Positions 12,603 through 22,342 of a stretch of DNA of 64,000 nt are shown here, one piece after another (position 1 is the stretch's first letter; the number at the start of each line of letters is the position of its first letter). Source of the stretch: Ciona savignyi. Taxonomy: Eukaryota; Chordata; Ascidiacea; Phlebobranchia; Cionidae. The DNA is taken from the NCBI GenBank assembly GCA_000149265.1, contig CH002851.1, positions 91,593-155,592 on the forward strand, written 5' to 3'. The translations under genes and the position numbers were made by a program. Below the pieces are notes generated by a model that saw only the letters and a list, made by a program, of their open reading frames with translations, had not been told where the DNA came from and did not search any database.

Positions 12603-14027
12603 TTAATGTCTCTCCTTCCTCGGGGATCCGTGTCGGTGAGATCTATGCTTCTTATGTTTTTTAGATTTCACAGATCGTTCATCGTTATCAGCTTTCCTTC
12701 CATTTTTATGGCGCTTCTCTGAGCTACGGTAGCGATCCCTGTTCGCAGAATGATCACGACGCTTGTTTCGATATTTTTCTTTAGAAGTAGGCTCGTCCGA
12801 AGAGTCATAGTCATGTCGATCCTTACTAGACGAAATGCTGTATGATTTAGGAAGTTCCCCATTTCCATCGTAATTTCGACTACCATGTCTGTGACCAGAA
12901 GGTGATCGACTTCCTGACATTGATCTTGGAGAGCGATCGCGGTCACGTCGCTTATGTCTAGTTCGCTCATTGGCATTATCAGAGGAATGGTGCGTTCTTT
13001 TTCTAGACCGAGTGTCCCCTGAATAACCATCTCGATGATCTCTTGATAATGATGAAGGACGGTTGTTATCTCTTGATTCCTTTTTAGGTGAGTTATTATC
13101 CTGAAATGGACTTGAGTTTGTTACAGGAGAATTTTGAACGGAGGCATTAGCTAAACCGGCTGCTTCTCTTGCTTTGGCTTTTTCTTGCTGCAAAAACGTC
13201 CGGCGTGCATCAACTTTCTTTTCCAGATCTTCATGAGATGCTTTTTTGTGTTGATACAATCTCATAAGAGCCAAGCATATTTGCTGTATATCCTCTTCGG
13301 TTGCATTGAACAAATAAAACCAATGCGGTTGATTCGGTAATGGCACTTGCAACACTCTTGCAGCTAAATAGATGCAAGCACATGCAATGGTTTCAGGAGT
13401 ATTACGAACAAACACAGTTGTCCGCAATGAATCATTCATGTAATTCCAAGCAGTTTGGACTAAATCTTTATTTTTTTCCATTTCCAAAACTTGTAGATAC
13501 ACGACTATAATTTTGTGTGGGTGTTTAACATGTACACAAAATCCCAACTCTTTCAGCAATCTACGTTCAGATTTTATCACATTGTTTTTAAGCGTTATGT
13601 AGTTTGAGTCTAACTGCATTGGTAATGGAGATTTTGTAATTCGTTTTTGCCTGATATAATGAAACACATTGATAACATCTCGCACACGGCGAGGAGCTTC
13701 CTCTACTTTTGATGCAAGCCAAATACACGCCATAGCAACTTCCTCCATTTTGTTTTTCACAAATGATTTGGCAAAGAAAAAACGTTGAAACAAAACCTGT
13801 GCATTTGCCATTGCGACTTGTGGAACTCGAAGCATTATTCCTGCTTCTTGAATGTATTCACATCCTAGTAAACGTAGATCTTCCTCAGTACTTGCACTCA
13901 GTCCGTCTGCATTTGATGGTGTGCTCTCTATCTTCTCAGCAGGAAAGAGACAATTCTCCAAAGTAAGTTTAACCCCAGCATACTCCTGTTGCAGTGACGC
14001 AACCACATCAGTGACAACAGTACCCAT
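12603..14027 (-). CDS. CCNL: Cyclin L
   Basis: Single-exon gene of 474 aa, starting at the ATG at 14025-14027; the longer frame upstream begins only with GTG. Cyclin L pairs with CDK11 (or CDK12/13) and acts in transcription and pre-mRNA splicing in nuclear speckles. The first cyclin box covers about residues 65-170 ([58 protein letters not shown]) and the second about 180-270 ([50 protein letters not shown]). The C-terminal third is an Arg/Ser/His/Lys-rich RS-type domain, typical of cyclin L and needed for speckle localisation. Length and order match vertebrate CCNL1/CCNL2, but the sequence alone does not say which. It is intronless and intact. Confidence 0.92.
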   Translation of the reverse strand: MGTVVTDVVASLQQEYAGVKLTLENCLFPAEKIESTPSNADGLSASTEEDLRLLGCEYIQEAGIMLRVPQVAMANAQVLFQRFFFAKSFVKNKMEEVAMACIWLASKVEEAPRRVRDVINVFHYIRQKRITKSPLPMQLDSNYITLKNNVIKSERRLLKELGFCVHVKHPHKIIVVYLQVLEMEKNKDLVQTAWNYMNDSLRTTVFVRNTPETIACACIYLAARVLQVPLPNQPHWFYLFNATEEDIQQICLALMRLYQHKKASHEDLEKKVDARRTFLQQEKAKAREAAGLANASVQNSPVTNSSPFQDNNSPKKESRDNNRPSSLSRDHRDGYSGDTRSRKRTHHSSDNANERTRHKRRDRDRSPRSMSGSRSPSGHRHGSRNYDGNGELPKSYSISSSKDRHDYDSSDEPTSKEKYRNKRRDHSANRDRYRSSEKRHKNGRKADNDERSVKSKKHKKHRSHRHGSPRKERH

Positions 14028-14059
14028 ATTGAAATGTAGAGATACTACCACTTAAAAAA

Positions 14060-14711
14060 TAAGCAAAATATTACTAAGTACAGTACCAGTAATAAATTTA
14101 TATAAATCTTGCTATAGCAACTATAAGAATTAAATACAATACTACATGGTATTTTGTGTTTATATGGTTTATAGTTTCATAGGTGAACAACTTATCTTTA
14201 GTTTGATTTTCTAGTACATACTTTATGCAAGGTACATACTTCTAGTACATACTTTATGCAATCTCTTTCTTTAGTGTTTCTTGTTTACATGTCATTGGGG
14301 TTAAAGTTAGTTCTGGGGTTGAGATTATTGTTTGGGACAGGGTTAGAATTACTGTCAATAGCAATCTAAGGGATCCAAGCGGTCCTGTAGTATTTAGAGG
14401 CACCCGGACACAGGTACTGTCCTAATCAAGAAAAGCCAACGCTTTATAATTTAATAGAACCCATTACCCAACTAAGTTAACATTCGACAATAACAAAGTA
14501 TTTCGCATGTCCAAAACTGAAACTGGTATTTTATTCGGACATAAACTTAATGTACCATAATTTTTTTGCAAAATGGGAACTCTTAGATTATAACAGGACT
14601 AATTCCTTGAATCACTTATTTGATATTGAAAGTAATTCTAACGCTGTACTAATTAAACACTAATCTCAACCTCAGAACTAACTTTAACCCCCACCCTAAC
14701 ATGTATATCAG
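14060..14711. repeat. Dispersed copies of the tRNA-element interior
   Basis: The stretch 14296-14407 is a direct, roughly 90% copy of the interior of the element at 14712-15394 (GGGGTTAAAGTTAGTTCTGG, then TCCTGTAGTATTTAGAGGCA), without a tRNA after it. A shorter inverted copy lies at about 14645-14700 (AACTAACTTTAACCCCCACC). No genes were seen. Confidence 0.6.
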
Positions 14712-15394
14712 ATGCGACTAGGGACGGAACGGTAGTCTGATTTTTCTCTGCTGGGTGGCGCCTTTTTATTTTTTTGGAATTATCTGGGGAGTAACTATTT
14801 TCGATATTAATGTTAGGGTTGGGGTTAAAGTTAGTTCTGGGGTTGAGATTAGTGTTTGGGACAGGGTTAGAATTACTTTCTATAGCAATCTAAGTGATCT
14901 AAGCGGTCCTGTAGTATTTAGAGGCACCCGCGACTGTCTTATACTAGTTTTCGCACTTACTGATCGTATTCCTCGTTAGTGTAGTGGTAAGCGTCGCCGC
15001 CTGTCACGCGGGAAACTGTGGTTCGATTCCCCTACGGGGAGCTTTTCTTCCGTTTTTTTAACTCTTTTGTTTCTTAGTTATAAACAAACTCATCATAACC
15101 CCGCATTCAGCTTGTCTGAGCATTTTTGGAATTTTTCCAAGCATTGGCTAAAGTAATCGATCTCTTCGCAGTTTTTTGATTGTAAACACTATTTACTTAA
15201 AATGCGTAAATGGTGTAATAAACATGGGGCTAGAGTTATTGTTAGTCCTGCGGTTAAGTTTAGTGTTCAGGAATGGGTTAAAATTAGTGTCCGTAATTTT
15301 AGTTAGTAGTTTCCCTCCTCCCCGCTTTAGTACAGCTGATAAATAGCGCCATCCAGCAGAAAAAAACAGACTACCGTTCTGTCTCTAGCCGCAT
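14712..15394. mobile_element. Inverted-repeat element carrying a tRNA-Asp-like gene
   Basis: Terminal inverted repeats of about 55 bp bound this element: 14712-14767 (ATGCGACTAGGGACGGAACG...) and 15341-15394, whose reverse complement reads ATGCGGCTAGAGACAGAACG. Both continue through GGTAGTCTG and CTGCTGG(G/A)TGGCG. There is no transposase ORF, and the size is about 683 bp, so it is MITE-like. I could not define a target-site duplication. The tRNA-like gene lies near the centre. Confidence 0.65.
14970..15041 (+). tRNA. tRNA-Asp (GTC)-like gene
   Basis: The 72-nt sequence aligns base for base with eukaryotic tRNA-Asp. The acceptor stem (TCCTCGT with ACGGGGA) pairs fully, counting one G-T wobble. 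The anticodon loop is CTGTCAC (anticodon GTC), the B box GGTTCGATTCC is perfect, and a TTTT terminator follows three bases after the end. Against this, the T stem has two mismatches (positions 49-65 and 51-63) and the anticodon stem one (27-43). It may therefore be decaying, or transcribed but poorly functional. Confidence 0.7.
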
Positions 15395-16380
15395 GTATTT
15401 ATATCATGGCTTTTGTAATTACGAAGTATAGTAAGCGATCCAAGCGATTTAAGCGCTCTATGCAATCCAAGCGGTCCAAGAGATCCTGTATTTAGAGGTA
15501 CCGATTCATCGGTAGATTAATAGTTAATACGGTTAAATGTGCGAATGGCGGTGGTGGGTACAATTTGTGAATTAACATTTTATGTGCAATGTGTTATTTT
15601 TAAATCGTCGGGAAATCTTCCAGGATTTTTACCCAATATTTTTAACTACATATATAATTTGTTTCTGTAGGTTATGAGTATTAAGCTATTTTATAATCTT
15701 GGTAATAGTGTATAATAGTTATGTCAACATTACATATATTTACCCGTGAAGTCTGTGCTAGTCGTGGGTTTGACGTAAATTCCTGTAGGGCTCTGCACAA
15801 AAAATATAGACTTTAGGTATGGGTGACAGTTTCATTCGAAAAACCGTTGAGTACAATATTGGATGGACAAAACACACAGTAACAAGCGTTTGACTACACA
15901 AAACCGATGAGACAACTTTTTATTGCTTTTAGAGGTTTCAAAATGAGACAAATCTTAAGTTGTGCCGGTCCTGGTATACGGGTAATATCTGGTGGCAGGT
16001 AAATATCATATTAGAAAAGGACACTTCCAGCAATATATTTATCTGACACTAAAACACGTGTGACAGCTTACAGTAACGATACAACCAACCATTTGTCTTA
16101 TTTTAACCGCTAGCAACGGTGAAAAATTGCCTTATCGGGTAAAAAGTCGACATAATTAGCATATGTTCCGATTTTTTAAAAGGTACCCATAATTATGCGT
16201 ACGGGCCCGCATCTATCTGATTTATTTAATGATATATTTAATAATATTAAGTATTATTAAGTATTTCGGTATTAAGTATTTTTGAGAAATCTCTCAGATG
16301 ACTCTCTCATTATCCAGGTTGCACGGAACGAATCTGCAATGGGGTAAATTTAAATTGGTTGACTTGAAAGCTAGATAGCA
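15395..16380. other. Intergenic, no gene seen
   Basis: A short relic of the tRNA-element interior lies at about 15425-15510 (CAATCCAAGCGGTCCAAGAG, TGTATTTAGAGGTACC). Otherwise this is AT-rich sequence upstream of the hotdog gene at 16381. Confidence 0.4.
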
Positions 16381-17497
16381 ATGGAAGTGTTTTACACTGG
16401 GAAAAACAATGGATATTTTGACACTAACATCATGGAATTCAACCGCTTTTCTAACGGAGGTATGCGTTTAATAGAATAGATTGCTGTCTACCCATGTTTT
16501 ATCACCACCAATAAAAGAAACGTGGGAGATTTATTAGACATGCAATCGAGAATCGACCAATCGTTAATTTTCATTTTAGTGTGCAGTTTTCTCCTTTAAA
16601 AATGCTTTCAAAAATGATTTCAAAATATACCTTACTAAGTAGAACCCATAAACTGTGGTCACAAGGTAATTTGACAAATCTATGAGGATACCATAAGATA
16701 TTGTGGTAAACCAATCCTTTTTTGGTCCAATAGGAAAATTTAGTCTAAGCTGGTGGTTAAAATATACTGAGCTATCTCGGCAAATTTTCGGTTCAAAATG
16801 TGTTCGAAACATCAGTGGAGAAGATTCTATGGATAACAAAACAATGTACATAGTTCGACAACAGGCTCAGTTCACATGTGAGGCACAAAAATTTATTCAA
16901 CGTGTTCAGTCTTCTGATCAGTCAACTGTACATGACTTTCCTATTAGAATCTATCACTCCACTAGTATGGTTAAAAATACTTCTTTAGTTTACTATACGA
17001 AGATTACAGATTTGACCCGTAATGTAGAACTTGTACATTTAGTTTCACATATGGTGTTAATTAATACAGCTACTCGCAAGCCAATTTCTGTTCCTGATGC
17101 AGTAAAACTTTATGTAAATAATCTCCCCAACTCCCCACTACATGATATTTCACCTGTGCATGACCCAGTTGTTAACCCACCTGACGATTTTAGGTTATTT
17201 ACATGGTCGAGAAAAATTAGTCTTCTTGATACAGATTACAATGGCCATGCAAATAACTCACTTTATTTCACCATTCCTTTACAAAGTCTGGAAGTTGCAA
17301 TGCAAAATAATTACTTACAAAATCATAACAAATCAGTTAGTAACTATGTACTTGATAAGTATAGCTTACGCATTGTAAAAGAGTGTCACATTGGCCAAGT
17401 AATTGTAGTTACAATGTGGCAAAGTGATGAAAATGTTTTTCATTTCATATTGACAGTTGGTAATAATGCAGTGTCATATCTAACATTATGGTTTTAA
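16381..17497 (+). CDS. Hotdog-fold acyl thioesterase-like protein
   Basis: Proposed two-exon gene: 16381-16459 (ATG after AGATAGCA; donor GTATGC) and 16698-17497 (292 aa in total). The acceptor at 16696-16697 keeps phase, but its pyrimidine tract is weak. The long second exon carries LLDTDYNGHANNSLYF, the D-x-N-G-H-x-N-N-x-x-Y signature of hotdog-fold acyl-CoA/acyl-ACP thioesterases, at about residues 203-218. The Asp is in the position used for catalysis in 4-hydroxybenzoyl-CoA thioesterase-like enzymes. The N-terminal half (WWLKYTELSR, LVHLVSHMVL) reads like a first hotdog domain, so a double-hotdog protein is likely. Substrate is unknown. It is transcribed convergently with ZDHHC6. Confidence 0.65.
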
Positions 17498-17924
17498 ATT
17501 AAATACTTGTTTTTCCGGCTATGCAATTTCTTGTTGGTTTTGTTTTATTAATTATATATAGTTGATGTAATTTTATTTCTTATGCAATTTAAATTATTAA
17601 AAGTGCTTTGGTAACTCGATGATTCTAACCAACTGTGGTCACCGTAATGAATCAAATGTAATAATACTTCACAGTTCGTAATCATGTAATCAAGATTATC
17701 GACTTAATCCCGTGGATAAATGGAATCTATTAGAACTGAAGGAAGGACTCAATTATACTCAAAATCGATTTTTCATTCACAATGGTAAAGCTATTTTAAT
17801 ATATTTGCGTTCAGTGCGTACCATGTAATGTGTATGACCTGGCATTTCTGGTAAATAAAATTAAAACAAATGTTAAGAAACGCACTCTTGTTTGTTCTTT
17901 TGCAATATAACGCCCAAATAGCTT

Positions 17925-18150
17925 GTTGGGTTTACACATCGCCTTCGCCCTTCGGTCAGGGGGTTGCCGAACCCAGTCCGGTCGCCAGACTGTTGTATCA
18001 TTGGGCAAGGCACTAGGACAACATTGACTTGAACCCAGTTGGTAATTGTTTTTTACTAAAACTCCAAGAACATTTTAATCATATCCAACACACTGCAAGA
18101 CAGTCAGAATTTGAGGGAGGTAATTTGACAGTTACTATTGCCCCCATTGA
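17925..18150 (+). mobile_element. Old diverged SINE copy
   Basis: It keeps the block order of the family: TCATTGGGCAAGGCACTAGG, ACTTGAACCCAG, CCAACACACTGCAAGACAG. The head is degraded and the TATCC tail is missing. The flanks 17498-17924 and 18151-18570 hold nothing else recognisable apart from the 3' ends of the two convergent genes. Confidence 0.6.
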
Positions 18151-18579
18151 GATAACGTCCCTGTATTTTACCAAAAAAAAGGGTGAAATATTACACACTG
18201 CTACCAGTAAGATTATTTACTCTGTATGTGTATGCATGGATAAGGTTGGAAAATAATGTTGGTTTCAACAATAAACCGTTCGCACATACATGGAGTGTAT
18301 TCTGATCTAAATAAAAATCATAATACAATTTTATTTAAAAACACATTTATCACAACATATTTTTACCTGTACATGTACATTGTAGATCTGTATATTTCGC
18401 TACATTCTGATACCAGTTAATTGACAATAAAAGAAAATAATTAATTGTTTTTTGTGCAATTGCTTTGTCAAATCTTGGTTCAGTGAATTAAAAAAATTAA
18501 CTCAATAATATATTTTAATAGGAATTTTAAGATAAAGGAACACATTATTATTATGGTTACATTGGTATGGCAAATTTTG

Positions 18580-19758
18580 CTATGACTGAATATCAGTGCT
18601 GCCATTGACAATATGTTGAGCAGGTTCAGGAACGCGTAAGGCACATCTACGGGGAAACCACCCTCGTATTCTTATACCTTCTGTCATGTTTCCAAGATCA
18701 TCACGTAATAGTTTAGTACCATAAAGCCAGTATTTTTGACCACGGGACACAATAATGCGTTCACCAGGTAAGATTGCAATTCGTGGCTCATCAGAGCAAG
18801 GTATTCTTGTGCAAGTACAAACACCAAGTGTACATGGAAACCACCAACCAGAGTAAGGTTTTATTATGTCAAACAAAACCATTCGAGTTCGTTTTTCTTG
18901 CTTCTGTTTAATTTGCTCAATTGTTAAGGTAAACTGATGACAACCCTTAGCAACAGGCCACACATAACCATCTCCATAAGGTTTAAAACTAAAGTTTAAA
19001 ACTTGACGAATGTTATTCATTTTTCCCAAGTGATAAGGGTATTTAAAAGCACCTTCATCTTCGTTTCTGCGGCGATCTTCCGCCTTTTCAATTATCCACT
19101 GTTCAATTCCTGTTGAATTTGTGATGACATTTTTCATTTGATAGTAAAACAAAACCCCCACTGCGGCTATTGTTCCGAGAGCCAGTCCAGAAGCAAATAA
19201 ATTGATCATGAAAGCATTAAGTGAGAAATTAACAGGTCTCACTGCAACCTGCAGGTATTGTACTCTTCGAAAAACTTGGTACCAAACTGTAGCCACCATT
19301 ATAATAAGTGCATGGAGACAACCAATTGGGGCGAAAAATACAAACAGAACAAAGTTTGTGTGATTATAATGACCACAGCAGTTGTTGATCCATGGGCAGT
19401 GATGATCCATCTTCATAACACAGCGGTCACATTTTCGACAATGGTGTGCCCTTGGTGGTTTGTACCCTTGGCAAACTTGACAGAACTGAAGATATTTGGT
19501 GTCATCTTCGTCTTTGGGAATCCATTTTTTTGGTACATATCCAGGCCCTCCTAAAATTGCACGAAAAAAGTTCCCAAGAATAAGTCCAAGCCATATTGTG
19601 AGAACAATTACATTTAACTTTCCGGCAATCCCATTTTTTGGTGGGAGAAGCCATATCATACTGTCAATAAGTGACATAGTGTAGCAGATAAACATAATAA
19701 GGATTGCAATTATGGGTCCAAAATGAAATAATCTTCTAAGCTCATAAATAGAAGCCAT
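18580..19758 (-). CDS. ZDHHC6: DHHC palmitoyltransferase, ZDHHC6-type
   Basis: Single-exon, 392 aa, ATG at 19756-19758. DHHC enzymes transfer palmitate from palmitoyl-CoA to protein cysteines; ZDHHC6 works in the ER with SELENOK and modifies calnexin and other ER proteins. Two hydrophobic segments come first (about residues 14-37 and 48-68), then the Cys-rich DHHC domain (VCQGYKPPRAHHCRKCDRC, then MDHHCPWINNCCG with the catalytic Cys), then two more membrane segments (about 135-160 and 183-207). The C-terminal half ends in an SH3-like region (LPGERIIVSRGQKYWLYG, GIRIRGWFPRRCALRV), which is diagnostic for ZDHHC6. The C terminus (NGSTDIQS) lacks the Lys/Arg ER-retrieval ending known in vertebrates. 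Human ZDHHC6 is about 413 aa. Confidence 0.92.
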   Translation of the reverse strand: MASIYELRRLFHFGPIIAILIMFICYTMSLIDSMIWLLPPKNGIAGKLNVIVLTIWLGLILGNFFRAILGGPGYVPKKWIPKDEDDTKYLQFCQVCQGYKPPRAHHCRKCDRCVMKMDHHCPWINNCCGHYNHTNFVLFVFFAPIGCLHALIIMVATVWYQVFRRVQYLQVAVRPVNFSLNAFMINLFASGLALGTIAAVGVLFYYQMKNVITNSTGIEQWIIEKAEDRRRNEDEGAFKYPYHLGKMNNIRQVLNFSFKPYGDGYVWPVAKGCHQFTLTIEQIKQKQEKRTRMVLFDIIKPYSGWWFPCTLGVCTCTRIPCSDEPRIAILPGERIIVSRGQKYWLYGTKLLRDDLGNMTEGIRIRGWFPRRCALRVPEPAQHIVNGSTDIQS

Positions 19759-19769
19759 ATTTACATTGC

Positions 19770-20052
19770 AGATCTGAATAAAATAAATCAGTTATGCAGA
19801 AAATAAATTGAATACAACATGTGATACACAACAGTTTTTTAACTACTTTCAGAATAACAACAGTTGTTATAATACTAAAATGTCCATATGGTAGTTAACA
19901 AAGCAGCAAAGGCGAAATTTACAATCTTAGTTTAATAATAAGTTTTTAAATTATCCGTAGCATAGCCTACAGTATGATTTTTGTTTTATGAATCTAAATC
20001 TCCAAAAATGACACTCACAAGTCACAGCAAAGACTATGAGTACTGTATAAAC
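19770..20052. promoter_or_regulatory. Upstream region of ZDHHC6
   Basis: AT-rich sequence immediately 5' of the minus-strand ZDHHC6 start. No clear TATA box or other core element can be fixed by eye. Confidence 0.25.
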
Positions 20053-20421
20053 CAGTGGTTCTCGATTTTTTTGACCTCGAGGCGCACCCGAGACCAATTA
20101 AGAAACGAACGGACGCACTTTGCACGGGGAGTCAAAACTTATGTTAAATACTTCCAACAATTTAGGAAAAATATTGAAAATTAGAAACGTTTAATTTAAA
20201 TAATTTCATCACCGAATTTTCCACATAACGAAATTACTGTTTCTTGAACGCTCTTGCTTTTCTTAAGTTAATGTAGAACTAACGTTACAATCGAAACGAA
20301 CGAACTGGACACTAACCATTTAGTAATTTATGTATGCACACTCTGTCGTAAATTTACGAAATGCAAGTGTGGCGCATCTAGCTAACCCCTGTGGCGCGGT
20401 GCGCCGTGTTGAGAAGCACTG
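20053..20421. mobile_element. hAT-type MITE with 8-bp target duplication
   Basis: Short terminal inverted repeats (CAGTGGTTCTCGA at the left; CAGTGCTTCTCAA as the reverse complement of the right end) are flanked by an exact 8-bp duplication GTATAAAC at 20045-20052 and 20422-20429. There is no coding capacity. The 8-bp duplication and CAGTG ends are hallmarks of non-autonomous hAT elements. Confidence 0.85.
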
Positions 20422-20429
20422 GTATAAAC

Positions 20430-21528
20430 TATAAACTATAGAGTAATCAAAATTGTTTACCGCATAAATATAAAACGCGGAAAACGGAAACGGAATACTA
20501 TAAAACGCAAATGACGGAAATAAAAAGTTAATTTTTTTTTGTGGTTGTAAAGTTTAAAAATAACACAGTTTTTTAATAAGACCATGCTCTTTTGACCTAA
20601 AGTAAATAATTGATTGGATTTTAGACCTGTTTTAACGACTGTCGTTTTGTCGGTATTTTCCCGTTTTCCATTTTTGTATCAAAGGTCCCGCTTCGCGTTT
20701 TCATCGTGGAAACGAAAAATAAAGTAAACTACACTGTTCACCCATATATTGATATGTTGTAGAATTGTAGACCTTGAAATACCTTAAATAAATAGGTTAT
20801 GTGCAATATTCGCGGGGAGGTATAGGTTCGAAAATTTTAAATATTCATAACCCTTCAGGAGGTCTGTTCTGAAAGATACTTTAGTTTTCTTTTCAGTCGA
20901 TTGGTATAGAGTTTTCGCACACTTATCCTTTGAATGTGTTGTCGCCTTTATTACTTCGTATAATGACTGTGAATAGTAAATATCCTTTCGACAAAACAAA
21001 ATGTATATTTCAATCTTGTAAGACCTCTCTGTTTAACTTTTACACGATGAAGGCCCCCTTGTTATTAAAAAAAACTTATTTAAATACCATGACTGAGGGT
21101 ACAACACGTCAGATCCGTTGGCACATATATATTTATTTTATGAATTTTACGACCAGTTAAGTATTTGTAATATTTATTTTAACACACACTGGCAATACGG
21201 CAGTAGTTAATCATATCAGATGTATGTCTGACGTTAGTAGCAGCACTCTCACTTTAGACGGGTAATAACCACGGTAATAAAAGGGGTAAACATAGGTGAG
21301 GTATTTATTAGGTATTTACGCAGCGTACAGCCGGTCAAAGCGCTGTACACATGGGCATAGCTTAGGTAAGTACGGAAAAGGTTGAGGGAGCGGCTTAGCC
21401 AAGCGAGGCTTCACCGATGGTTCTCTCTGCAATTGCAATTATGGAATTATTAAGTTTATATAAGACTTATAACAGGAAACACATGTTTGTACACGAAGCT
21501 TATTGGAAGGCGTTAAACAGACCTTTTG
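20430..21528. other. Intergenic, no gene seen
   Basis: About 1.1 kb of AT-rich sequence between the hAT MITE and a SINE, with short open frames only and nothing recognisable. Confidence 0.4.
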
Positions 21529-21828
21529 TCCGGCCCGATGGTCTAGCGGTTAAGTGCGTCGCCTTTCAATCGAAAGGTTGCAGGTGCGAAACTGGTCGCT
21601 AGCTAGTCGGTTGTGTCCTTGAGCAAGGCACTTTACGGACATTGCCTGAACCCAGCGGATTAATGGGTTCTACCAAATTGAAGGAACGTGTCTATCACAT
21701 ACATCACACTGCAATAGCTCCGGTAACCCGACGATGGGCGCGAGGTGATCTGACGATTGCCCGTGTGATAACCCCTGGGGTTTTCCCATTCACGGGGATA
21801 AACATGAATATCCTATCCTATCCTATCC
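21529..21828 (+). mobile_element. tRNA-derived SINE, best preserved copy
   Basis: Reference copy for the family in this window. The head is TCCGGCCCGATGGTCTAGCG with an A-box-like GGTCTAGCGGTTA, followed by an imperfect hairpin (CCTTTCAATCGAAAGG) and GGTGCGAAACTGG as a B-box remnant. Body blocks are CGACGATGGGCGCGAGGTGA and CTGACGATTGCCCGTGTG. The 3' end is AAACATGAATATCC followed by TATCC repeats. Length is about 300 bp. Ciona genomes are known to hold abundant composite SINEs; whether this is one of the described families needs a library comparison. Confidence 0.85.
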
Positions 21829-22342
21829 AGACCTCGCGAAAAACAATTCATTGAATGAGCTGTCGAAAACAGGAAATTAATCGTGACTTCCTATGCACAA
21901 AATATGGACACATGCCATAACGAATTAATAATTAAAAATACACAGCGAAACATTTATAAATACGTGTGGGATTACCACACGTTAAAGAATGTTTAAAAGA
22001 AAATTGAATAATCTAGCCCCAAATGTACAATTTGTTTAACTATATTAAGACAAAACAAAAAACTGCCTATACAAATCGGTTTTGGCAGAATTTATAAGGT
22101 ATTAATGACAAAATTTTGTAAATTTTATACAAAGCAATTAACCTGTGTGACTGATGATGTGATAAGCATCTCAAGAATACTCATCACAACACCGTTTTTA
22201 TATATCACAAATTAAATATTAATCTGTGGTATACGTCGTGGTTGTAAGTGCCACATATGCCCTGTTCTTTACTTTTATATTAGGTTACTACGAGACTATA
22301 GACTAAAATGCTTTTCTTGCTTTAGCGGCCCATTGCGCAATT

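Noticed and set aside
14290..14935. Telomere-like GGGGTTA/GGGTTAGG repeats
   Set aside because: The words are irregular and not tandem hexamers. They are parts of the dispersed tRNA-element interior, present in both orientations.
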